Shown here one piece after another: positions 45,960 through 56,613 of a stretch of DNA of 64,000 nucleotides; position 1 is the first letter of the stretch, and each line of letters starts with the position of its first letter. The DNA comes from Dermatemys mawii. Lineage: Eukaryota; Chordata; Testudines; Dermatemydidae. The notes under the pieces are model-generated. The model saw nothing but the letters and a program-made list of their open reading frames with translations, did not search any database and was not told the origin of the DNA. Position numbers and translations under genes: made by a program. The stretch is taken from assembly GCA_007922305.1 (NCBI GenBank), contig ML677333.1, positions 16,452,676 through 16,516,675 of the forward strand, given 5' to 3'.

Positions 45960-47870
45960 CACAACACACATACATAATAAACTGATAGAGGAAAAAAAAA
46001 ATCTACAAATCTACATTGAAACACCTGATCTGTTATCCTATCAATAATCCAGCAAGGAGGGATAAAAGCAAAAATACCCCCTTTCCTCTCAAATATTCAT
46101 CTAGTCAGGCTTATTTAAAAAGCTGATCCAAATCCCAGAGTTTTCTATAAAGAGAAATTAATTCCTATTGCACTTAAGGAGAATAGTAAAGTTACCTAGA
46201 GTGTTTTATATGTCTTTTACATTATCTCACTGTATCAGAATTTTTTCTTCCCCTCATCCTTATGAGTGGTTTTGATCAGAAGATAGGCCATTGTAATGGA
46301 AAATGGTTCACACAATACACGTGTGTCAAAAATCTGCCTATTTTAAACCATTCTCCATAATGTTCTCAATTTATTTTTGAGATGCCATCTCTTTTAAACA
46401 AAAGAGGCAGAGTTTATCGCAGTGAAATTACAGAGGGTATGATCATGCGCCAGTGTTGAACTGGTACACGAAATGACATAAGTAGATGGCCATGCCTTCA
46501 TAATCCCCTATGCATGAGCACAAACCCATTGGAGCCACAGACACTGTTGTCTGCTAGCAATCCATGGAGATCAGATAACTAAAGGGAAGAGTATAAGGTT
46601 GAAGTAGGGGGAAGCCATAGCCCTCTCCACATTGATCAGTACTGCAGTCTGCTCCATCCTTCTCCGGCATCCTGCTCCCTGGGGTGGGGAGGCAGAGCAG
46701 AAGCATATAGTACCTGTGTGCCCCAAAACTCAGGTTGTTCTGAGACTGCTAGTGTGTGTCCCATCCAACCCTGTGCAGCCATACAGGGCCTCCCACATCC
46801 TAGCCCTGAATGTTTGGGATTGTTAGAATTCCCTGTCAAGCTCAGCTAACAGTGGTGGTGTTGGCTTCAGATCACTCAGGTAGAGTGCCAATACATTTTG
46901 GTTTAGTTCAAGAAGCCAGTCATCTTTTAACATGTCTGTTCTTCCAGCTCCTTTAAGTGATCACCAGTTCTGTCTGTTGTGGTCACCCCTGCTAATAGAA
47001 GGAATCTTCAGTTAACAAGGCAGCCATCTCACTTCTGAGTCAGGCTTCCAATTATTTTCAACACAAGAGCCAAACTGCCATTGAGGAGAACAGACAGCTT
47101 CTCTAATTATCTTTATTCTTGCACACACGTAACAAGAGACTAATTCTATTCTAAAAGTATTCCCCCGTGGCTTTTCCCATCCACATTTGAATTAAAGCAG
47201 CATAGGACACTGGAACTTTAAATTGCTTCCCTATATTTACTGGTGCTTTCCTTCCTTTGCCTTTCTGCTCACCAATCACCTCCTGACCTCAAGGTGAAGA
47301 GTCAGGGCAAGTGAGAACGTGGGGAAGACCAGGAAGGTGGCTCATCAACTGGTTCCATGGAACCAGGAGATCCTGAAGAGTCAGGTCTCTGGAACATGCC
47401 TCTCAGCCACTGACCTTCTCCAAGACACATCCTATCAACATATTCTCACTGGGTAATTAACTCCTCCTCCCTTCCCAACGGCACCAATGGCATCACACAC
47501 GCAACAAAAGATAACCACACAGCCACTCAGCAGCATCAATTCTTTTGTAACTTGTAATAGTGTGATGAAAAGAGCAACAGATCACATTTCACCTTGTAGG
47601 TCTACTCCTCACAATCCTCCTTCAGGCAGCCATGTAGACTCCAGAGACAGGATACAGTTGGCTGACATCAGTGGAGCCATATCCACTGGTATTTGAGCTA
47701 ATGAAAAATGTAGATGGGAATGACAGGTACAGGAGTGGTAAGGATCTGAGGATAGTCAAGCAGAGGAAAGGATCTAGAAGAGGCAGATTATCAGACACAA
47801 GGAGGGGGAAAACTACCTGGGAAGAAGAGGGAGGAAGACACTGAAGAGAAAAGGGAGAGGTACTGTAGGG
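45960..47870. other. No recognised feature
   Basis: Unique DNA; purine-rich on the plus strand after 47700. Short frames only. Confidence 0.4.
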
Positions 47871-47880
47871 AGAAAGCGGA

Positions 47881-48475
47881 GGTGAAAGTAAGCCGGTACA
47901 CCCCGGTACGGCTTACCAGCAAGAGCCGATGTGCCATACCGGGGCAGATCAGTTTCCCTGGGCACAATATAAAGGGCCTGGGGCTTCCAGCAGCGGCTGG
48001 AGCCCCAGGCCCTTTAAATTGCTGCCACAGCCCGGGCTGCAGGAACCCGGGGGAGGCTGTGGCGGGGCTCCAGATACAGTTTATAGGGCCCAGGGCGGTG
48101 GCGGCCCAGCCCCAGGCTCTTTAAATAGCTGCCGGGGCCCCGCGGCAGCCTCCCCAGGGCTCCATGGGGATGGGAGCCCTGTTGCCGGAGCCCTAGGGAA
48201 GTCGCGGCAGCGCTCCAGCAGCTATTTAAAGAGCTGGGTGCTGGCCGCCGCTACCGCCCCGGGCCCTTTAAACTGCTGCTGGAGCCCCAGGAGACGGGTG
48301 GGGGGGTAGGGATAGGGTGGGAGAGGATTGGCAGGGAGGCCCCTTACTGGTACGGGGGCTGAGCTGGCTCTGCCCACAGCCCTACCCCTTCCGGCCAAGG
48401 CCCCACCCCTTCCGGGGGCCAGACCTGGCCCCAGCCGAATCCTCGTACTGGTAAGACCCCTCAGTTACTTTCACC
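47881..48475. mobile_element. GC-rich TIR element
   Basis: Exact 11-bp terminal inverted repeats GGTGAAAGTAA and TTACTTTCACC enclose a GC-rich body. The body has paired subterminal words (gccggtac / gtactggt) and repeated 'gggcctggggc', 'gccccaggccctttaaa' and 'agctatttaaagagct' blocks, many mutually complementary. Open frames (126 and 80 codons) are GC-driven. No target duplication is evident. A DNA transposon of unknown superfamily. Confidence 0.7.
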
Positions 48476-48479
48476 CTGA

Positions 48480-49440
48480 GAGAAAGTGAAATACACTTTG
48501 TGGGGTGAATATAGTAGGAGAAAGATTTGGGGGGAAATAGAGACAAGAAACAAACACAAAGAATAAACACTGAGGCAATGAGAGGGAGAGAGAGAATGGG
48601 TGGAGAAAAAGATGTCTGCAATGAACAGAAGAGAAAGAGAGGCAATGGAGGAAAGAAATCAAGGCACTAGCTATAGGGCATAAAATTTACTGGACCTGAG
48701 GGCCATACTCCCAACCTTCTGAGGGTCAAATGTGGGATACAGTCTGTGACAAAGACCCATAGTGAAGGACATATACAATATAGGTCATTCATTCAGGAAA
48801 CATCATGCTATGGATTTGATTTCTACAAGTTTAAGTAATTCTCTCTATAACATTCAGTGCTTACCAATTCTTTATTGGTTATTTAAGTAATTTCCAGTGG
48901 AAGACTAAGTGGGCACCAAATAAGAGTGAAATGGAGGTAATTTTAGAACTAAATGATTGAGGCCTCTCAGAATGGAAGTGAAATTGAGACTTTGTGTGAG
49001 GAAAAAAAGATAGGGTCAAAGGAAAAAAAGGACTAGTAGTAAAAAAGGGGGAGATAAACAATGGACAAAGAAAAAAAGTGATGAATGGTTAGAAAAAAAT
49101 AGAAGCCAAAACAATGGAATATGAGAATGAAAGAGAGCAATGAAGAAATGGAAGTACAGAGAGTAACAAGTACATAAACACAAACTTGCGCATGCATCTT
49201 TAGAGTTAACATAATTTGTTTTGCTGATTATTCCTTTTATTATATTTCCTGGGCAAAAGAAATGGGGAACTAAAAGTAAGGCATGTCCAGTTTAAACCTT
49301 GTCATAGACTCATCATCTGAGAGTGTCCTCTCGGGACAAGACCCAGCATTGCAGCCCCATCTACCTCAGCCACCTCCTCCAGCCTACAGTGGTCAGTGCA
49401 GTGACTTGGCTCTCCACAAAGTCGAACTATGGCTCTCCGC
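48480..49440. other. No recognised feature; purine-rich tract
   Basis: The plus strand is strongly A/G-rich (gagaaag, ggaaaaaaag) from about 48480 to 49140. No repeat ends or coding signal. Confidence 0.4.
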
Positions 49441-49449
49441 AAAGTCAAA

Positions 49450-49600
49450 CTATGGGTATGTCTACACAGAAGGGGGAAAAAAACCCACTGTAGCAAGTCT
49501 CAGGGATCAACAGTCTTGGGCTTTCACTATGGTGCTAAAAATTACTGTGTAGATTTTCCAGCTCAGACTGTGAACTCTCCTCCTCCCCTGGGCTTCAAGG
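49450..49600. mobile_element. Partial MITE
   Basis: The left end gggtatgtctacacagaag is of the 'gtctacac' MITE type. A weak inverted partner is tactgtgtagattttccagc. Other half not resolved. Confidence 0.35.
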
Positions 49601-49969
49601 CCTGACATCCAGCCCAAGCTTATTTTTAGCTCCATAGCTCGAGCCCAATTCTGTAGCGCTGGGTTCAGGGACCCACTGTTGCGGGTGTTTCTGCTGTATA
49701 CAGGTGCCCCAAGAGTCCCACCCTTTCCAGGTGGACGAAGTCCCAACTGAAAGGAATGAAAACTCTTCCACACTTCCCAGGCTCAATCCTCCACAGATTC
49801 TTCACCCCTCTTCTTCCTGGTGCTGCAGAGTTCTTCCTCACTCTATTAAAGAACACCACATTCAGGATGCCTTACTCCTCCTCAGGGCTTCTTCACTGAA
49901 ATCTCTCTTCTCCCAAGCCTGCTTTAGGATTCTTCCTTGTCCCAGCTGCCCTTTCCCTTCAGAGGGACA

Positions 49970-50140
49970 AAAAGTGGGTGAGGTAATATCTTTTATTGGA
50001 CCAACTTCTATTGGTAAGACACACATTTTTGAGCTACACCGAGCTCCTCTTCAGGTCTCAGAGGTTGGTCCAATAAAATATATTATCTCACCAACTTTGT
50101 CTCTAATAACCTGGGACTGACATGGCTGCAATTACACGGC
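49970..50140. mobile_element. Penelope-like family B end, palindromic, with hammerhead relic
   Basis: Left half reversed (gtgggtgaggtaatatctttt, here 20 bases or fewer recognisable as 'ttattggaccaacttctatt'), right half forward (gttggtccaataaaatatat, then cctgggactgacatggctgc). On the minus strand it retains CTGAAGA (50054-50048) and a 4-bp stem II (GAGC/GCTC), but the GAAA strand has become AAAA. Same organisation as 30838-31160. Confidence 0.65.
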
Positions 50141-50144
50141 ATGC

Positions 50145-52545
50145 CTTCCCTTCAGAAACACTCCCAGGGTACAAGCTCCTTCCTGAAAGCCCTTCTATGG
50201 TTCCTTTCACAAAGAGGAAACTCAATGGCTCCTCTGCTGGGTCTTTCCTCCATATTTTCCTGTAGTTTTTCCTTGATGGGAATCACCCAGTCTGGTTTTC
50301 CCCGACTAGGTCTAATCTTTAATTACCTGTCTCCCCTCCCAGAGTCATACAATGGGGTAATTGGGCTCTCCAGCTCCTCTTATTCCCTTAACTGCCAGTG
50401 TGGCATATTCACCCTACCACAAACGTGTTTGGGGGAGACTGTATGAATTATAAGCCAGTTAGGGTGATGACATTTAGGCTTCTTATGGTCAACCAGCCAG
50501 GCCATATAAGCACTTCCCCCTCCCTATTCCACATTTGATCACTGCTTTTACCTCAATGCATGTAAAAAAGGCATCAAACTTAGTTTAATGGGTTTGAAAT
50601 CTGTTTTCAGTTACACCAGCCTAACCTTACATTTCAGTTTGATTGATTTCACAATGGTATAGGAATAACTGGGAGCAGAATTTGTGCTCCAGAGAATCTA
50701 GCTTTAACTGTCTTCACCTCAAAGTGTTGCATTAGGAAGAAAAATATTAATTATGTGGTTTCTTAAACTATGCATTGTGCCTATGGTACAATCATTTACA
50801 TCATACATAATTTAGTAAGACTTTATACTCTGTATGATCTGCAAACAGTTAAAGAAAAGCAGAACAGTCTTCTTTATTCTCTTTCAGTAGTAAATACAGC
50901 AAGAGGGGGGGAAAAATCAACAGTAAATGGCATCTCCAGTAATGAAAGAAAAAACTGGATATCCACAAGACTGTTGCCTAGGCAACTGAATGGAGGGACA
51001 ATCAGAATCTCTCAGTTGCACCCCATTATAGATATTTGCTACATAGGCCTGTAAAAGGAAGGAAGAGATGATTGGAAATCTTCTGCAGAAGTACTCGAAC
51101 ACTTCATGTTCATAGTTCATGTTGGTAGTGAGCAGACTGCAGATAATATACAAAATGGCTGCCTATATGAAGCTCTTGACTGCAATAATCTTCAAAGTAT
51201 TATGAACATGGATGACAGAGGTGGTGGTGGAGGGGGGAGGAATCACACTACATTCTCCAAAGGTCCCTGCCAGATTTTAACCACGACTCCAAGGATGAAA
51301 GAGCACTGGAGATTATAGTTTGCAAATACATGTCACAAGTGGAGTTTGGCATCATGCAGATAAGAATTATTCCAAAAATCTGCATTGTAAATTTCACTAT
51401 TTATGTGCTGCTTTGGCACGTTATGTGCATAATGATCTAAGATTATTAATATGACCGGGTGAACTGGAGCAGAACCACATCCACTAATATCACACCTCTG
51501 AATAATTTATAGGATGCACAAACAGTTGAAAGGAGCAGACACTAAGGGAGTTCACTTCTTTATGCAAAGGGTAATCTCTTAGTACCAAAAGCAGCAATAG
51601 ATGCTATAATGAATAACATACTGAAAAAATAATCATACAAGCACTTAGAAGATAAAATATTACAGAGTATGAAAGCTAGAGAGATACATGGATGACTCTA
51701 GATGAGCCATATGACTTTTTTCCATCCCAAAATGTTAATTTTATGTTACTAAGTATCATAATTACCCTGGCATTCTAAGGGAAACATTATGGGTATAGCC
51801 CAGCTAACAAAAGCAAAGGATGCTGGTTACTATGTCTGCTACCCATTTTGGGGGGTTGGCTTTTTTTTTGCCCTATCTTTGAAGATATTTTTCTTCTTTG
51901 TGCATTTTTCACTCCAAACCAGAGTCCTAATAATCATCAAAGCAGCTCTGCTGAGGCAAACCACATCAGTGCAAAGTCTTCATTTCAACACAAATAGAAC
52001 GGGTAAGTATAGTTTATCAAGTGGAAGAGCACTGTATTTTCTAACTTGCCAATCCCCTCCTCACTTAACATCTTTTCTTTAAAGCCATCGCTTCAACTCT
52101 AAAACCAAAACATAGTATTTCCTGAACTTGAGCTGAGTGAGACAAAATGTGTTACACATCTTCCTGGCTGGAGCAAGCGTTTGCTGAATAAATACAGAGA
52201 TATTGCAGTCCATCCCAATCTGATTCCATTACCAGGGCTTACAACTAGCCAAGAATAATGGATGGAATGTAGTCAGTGAGAGCCCCTGAAAGGTTTTTTT
52301 GTTGCACTTTTTTTGTACTTTGCCAATTTTTATATTGTTTTATTTGGATACTTTGATTTATTATGGAAGAAGTCTACTTGGCAAGGGGTCAAGTTGACCC
52401 CTATATGCCCTGAGTTCATCTGATATTCCCTTCCGTTATTTTCCATTGAAGATGATGTACTTTTTTTAAACACACATTTGTGGATTTTTATACTGTATTT
52501 TACTTCGCTAGATTAATGTTTCAGGAGGGCTCAGAGCACTTGACA
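50145..52545. other. No recognised feature
   Basis: Unique AT-rich DNA. G-run at 51220-51240 and T-run at 51862-51871. No repeat or coding family seen. Confidence 0.4.
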
Positions 52546-52549
52546 TATT

Positions 52550-53955
52550 AGGAGTCACTTTTTGGGGGGGCGGGGAGCAGAAGAAACAGTTTTATTCCAC
52601 AATTGTCTAGCTCACAGCATTGTATGTCCTTGGTCCTCTCCCATCTCCCTGGGGAAACTTGCTCTTCAAGGGCACACTCAAAGAACAGTCTCTGCATTCC
52701 TTTGAGTGCAAGAACATTGACTGTCTCTGGCCTTGGAAAGATGTGCACATGGCATCAGGGGTAGGTTTGCAGAAGTTCTGCAGCACCCCCTGCACCACTA
52801 GTTCTCATGCCTATGTCCTCTACAACCAGTTCTTCTGTGAGGTCTTTGTTATTTATAAATGCTAAATCTAAAATGGCATCACCTCTTGTTGGTTCAGTGA
52901 CTATCTGGTGAAGAAATTTGTCAGCTATTTCATCCAGGAATATCCAAGCCCTATTGTTACTATTCCTAGTTTAAAGCTCTTTTAATCAGTTGTGCCAAAC
53001 TCCATCCCAGAAGTCCATTTCCCTCCCTACTTGGATGAAATACATCCCATGAGAAGAGTTCTCTGCCCATGAATACCTCTCAGTGGTCAAACATTCCAAC
53101 GTTCCCCTCATAGCAGCATTGCCTGAGCAATTTGCTGGTCATCATAATCTTGTCTCACCTTTGTTCTCCTCCTCCAGGGAGGAATAGAATCCCACTGAAG
53201 ATTACTTTAGCCTCCATTTCTTTAAGCTACTTCTCCATCCTGGCATAGTCTTCCTCAATGAGTTCCAGCAAGAATTTAGCAGTCTCATTTGATTCCACGT
53301 GATGGACAATCAGTGGATTCTTTCTTTGCTTCTATTAGAATCCTCTTCTGCCCCAGGTCTACATCCCATATCTTAGTTCCTGGCAGACAGCACATCCTGC
53401 TGTCTTTCGGATCAGCTCTGGTGACAGGCCTGTCTGTTCGTCTTAGTAGGGAGCCCCTAGCCTCATAGACCTCCTTTTCCTGGTATCGGTGCAATTCTCT
53501 CTCTTTCCTACTTCTGTTCTTTCTGGAAAGTCGTTGTGTCTTCTGTTCTCACTTGCAATCTTCTGTGGGTTCTTCTCGGTCCTCCTGGGGCTCTGAACTC
53601 TGGATATCTCCATTGTCTCTTCCCCTCTTCTTGTAGGATTGGTCGCTCTATTCTTCTTCCTTGCTCTTCCATTTTTCATTACTGCCTGCATCTCCCCTTC
53701 ATTTTCCAACTCAGTGAACCTGTTCTTCAGCTTTGTCTCTCTAGCTGATCTTTTCCTCTGCTTTGTTCTCATAGTCACTTTTCTTCATCCAGCAGTCCAC
53801 CCTGATATTTATCTGATGCAGCATGGATTTGCAAGCCTGGATTTTCCCTTCAGCCTCCTCTTTTCTTTCCACCATCATTTGCTCAAATCCCACTTGAAAC
53901 TCAACCATAGTTTTTAGCTGGCTCTCCAAATATATGATTTTCTCTTCCATCAGGT
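52550..53955 (-). mobile_element. CR1 LINE piece: ORF1 and a remnant of endonuclease
   Basis: Reverse strand. From 53950 a coiled-coil start (MEEKIIYLESQLKTMVEF, FEQMMVERKEEAEGKIQACK) runs into a basic region (53778-53443). An SGNH/GDSL-esterase-like ORF1 end follows, ending near 'NGLLGWSLAQLIKRALN' (53045-52970). Directly after it comes 'FLHQIVTEPTRGDAILDLAF' (52930-52870), which belongs to the end of the ORF2 endonuclease. About half of the endonuclease is missing, so a deletion joins ORF1 to it. Many stops; not functional. Confidence 0.8.
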
Positions 53956-54520
53956 CTATCAGGCAGCACTTTATACAAACAAAGCATCATTCAAGTACTC
54001 ACTCCAGAATAATGCCCTTTCCACAGCTTCCACATCCAGTCATCTTCATTGTCTCCTCCATTCTTCAGGTCACTACCACTGCTACCTCTGTAGTGGTCAT
54101 AGTCTTCCCTCCTATGCTCCTGTCAAGAAGGAAAATATACAGAACAAAAAACCTCTAAAGACCTCCCACAATCTTTCCCTACAAGCTCCCACTCACACCC
54201 ACCTGTTTTTAGCTCTGTTTGCTGACTCATGTGCTACTGACTGGCCAGTTGGCTGCCTTAATAGGCCTGCTGATTAGGGAAGCCCCACCCGCTAATCAAG
54301 TTCAGCTGTGATCAGAGGCTCTGCTTTTCTTACAATACATTATCACCTACCAGACTTTGCTTGTTGGTTGGTTTTCAGTTTGCAAACATACTTTCACAAA
54401 CTCACTCTCTCCCCCCTCCAAGGAATGGCGAGATTGTCCTCACTTCTCCTGCAACAGATCTCCACTCAAACTCCCCTGTTTTAAGCTCGTTTTCTGGCTC
54501 CTGTGCCATTGCTTCCACTT
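53956..54520 (-). mobile_element. CR1 5' untranslated region, possibly duplicated
   Basis: Upstream of ORF1 on the reverse strand, two similar segments occur: 'cctgtttttagctctgtttg...ctcatgtgcta' (about 54200-54240) and 'cctgttttaagctcgttttc...ctcctgtgcca' (about 54474-54515), each preceded by 'ctcc(c)actca'. This suggests tandem promoter-side monomers about 270 bp apart. Confidence 0.45.
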
Positions 54521-54955
54521 TTCCCATTCACTTTTTTTTTGGCAGGGGGCGGGAGGGGAGGTGCGGGGGAAGGAAGGTCTGTGCAGTAGTTTGCTATGGT
54601 CTACCAACACTAGTAAACCTAAATTAGGACAATTTAGCCATGCTAGTGGTGGCCATGTGAAGAGTGTTCCCAGTCTTTCTGTTGCCTAAACATATTTTTT
54701 TATAAGACCTTGGCCCACTTCAGGTATGACTACCTTGTATTTTTATTGTGTGTGTTTAGGAGGTTAGGGACACCACTTAATTTTTTATGATGGAAGTTGA
54801 GTGACATCTGATTGAAGCTAGTGGGCATGATGCCCACCTGCCATTCAAATTAAGAGGCAGCTAAGGTACTTTCTGACATAAGAGAGCCAAAACAATAGGA
54901 ACCATTGTCCAAAACTTAGACCGAATGTAAGCCTGGTCAAAGAGGTGAAATGCAA
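54521..54955. other. No recognised feature
   Basis: A G-rich patch at 54540-54580 and otherwise plain sequence. Confidence 0.35.
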
Positions 54956-54959
54956 ATGC

Positions 54960-55280
54960 AGTGGGCCGAGTATTGTTTGGTGGCATTCTGTCTGTGTGCC
55001 CAGAAATATCCAGAGACCCCAGAAGACAGCAAGAAAAGCACTTGCAAGGTGACCCTGACAAAAAGCCAAGAGAGGGTTTAGGGGGCGAAGTGCTAGCTGG
55101 AAGAGGCTGGGAACTGTGAGCAGAGAACCTGCTTCCTGTTTGATTCCTGCTACGTCCAGAAAACAGGACTATGTGCATTTTCTCTGTAAATGAACAAGAT
55201 TGCATCAAAAAATAATTTGACTCCATTATTATTTCTCCCCTTAATGGAAACAATCTGCAAGAGCCCAAATATAGGCTACC
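54960..55280 (+). mobile_element. Possible LTR-like repeat
   Basis: 'ctatgtgcattttctctgta' followed by 'aatgaacaagattgcatcaa' and 'ctccattattatttctcccc' resembles a dispersed reptile LTR-type tail in which AATAAA would occupy the place of AATGAA. Ends not found; the 140-codon reverse frame across it shows no family. Confidence 0.3.
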
Positions 55281-55284
55281 CACT

Positions 55285-56055
55285 CAGGACAAGATGGGTA
55301 ACATTATTAACATAGAAGAGGGATGGATTTGTTCCCAGTATGCTTGGCATACAGGCTGTTGAAGAGATCTGATCACATCCTTCACAGCAGGACCACACAC
55401 ATTCATACACATGTAGATGTAAAATCTGCTCAACAGCCAATAAATGTGGTTTATATCCTTTCCTCTCTCAGGAAGGAACTCAGCTATTTTGAAGTCTAGG
55501 TACACATACGGCCGAATATAACGATATTTTTTATACAAAAGACAAAAGATTTTAAATGTCTGAAAATTCCCTACTGTTTCTCTTCCTTAATGTGCTCACC
55601 CATTCTTTCCCTGAGAGAATCAAAGAACTTTCAGGAATTCTTCTTATTTATAAAGTTTAGATCAACTTGTCAGAGGTCAGAGACAAAGTCACATATTTTC
55701 ACCTACCACAAAACTAATATACCAGGGAGCTTGCTAACAACAAAAATCTACAGACTAAAATTTGTTCACACAAATCATTAAACAGTGGTCAAGAGTGACA
55801 TCTTTCTCGCAGATCACTGGTACAAAGGGGGCTAAAGTCTTGGAATAAATTGTTTGTTGCAAAATTTTCCAGCCAAATCTGGTTACAGTAGAAACCATAA
55901 CAAAGAACTTGAAAAAGCACGGTCCTCAGATTTCTCAGGAGCAACACTGTAGGGAAGGAACAAAAAGGAGGAAAGCCTGCATTTATTAGAAATTCCGGCT
56001 ATTAGCATGCACTTCTCCACAGCTGTATATCTTGTTGGTAGTGAAGCACAGTAGC
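55285..56055. other. No recognised feature
   Basis: Unique AT-rich DNA directly upstream of the Penelope cluster. Confidence 0.35.
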
Positions 56056-56065
56056 ACATACACCA

Positions 56066-56394
56066 CAGGTGCTGACTTTCCAAAGGGCCAGAGGGTGCTC
56101 GACCAGTAGCTCTAACCCAAGCCCTGCCCCCACTCCAACCCCTCCCCGAGGGCCTCACCCCACTCCACTCCACCCCTTCCCACCCCACCTCTTCCTGCCC
56201 AGTTCCGTCCCCTCCCCCGAGCTCATCACATCCTCCCTCCCCTTCCTGCACACCACAAAACAGCTGTTCATGCTGGGCGGGAGGTGCGGGGAGGGAGGGG
56301 AAGGCACTGATCCACAGGGCCTGCCAGCGGGTAGGGGGAGCTTATGGGGGTACTAGTGCTCCAGCCCCAGAGCACCCACATAGTTGGCACCTAA
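56066..56394. mobile_element. GC-rich TIR element abutting the PLE
   Basis: Inverted ends aggtgctgact and agttggcacct bracket a C-rich then G-rich body (cctcaccccactccactcca; gggaggtgcggggaggga). The PLE target site AGTGAAG begins 8 bp after its right end. Non-autonomous, family unknown. Confidence 0.6.
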
Positions 56395-56613
56395 AACTTA
56401 CAGTGAAGCTCATGATCCCTAAAATCTGTTAGTCTTGTAGCACCTTATAGACTCTTTGTTGCTTTTGCAGATCCAGACTAACACGGCTACCCCCTGATAT
56501 TAGACACCATGTAAGGCACTGCATTTAGCGGTATGGAGTGGAAATCCATCAACCTTATGAAGAAATTTGCACAAATGCAGACAGATATCATCTTTCTCTC
56601 CAAATGAAAATGG

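Noticed and set aside
47929..48309. 126-codon glycine/proline-rich frame
   Set aside because: Lies entirely in a GC-rich TIR element and repeats its low-complexity blocks.
54861..55283. 140-codon reverse frame
   Set aside because: No family signal and it overlaps a possible LTR-like repeat.
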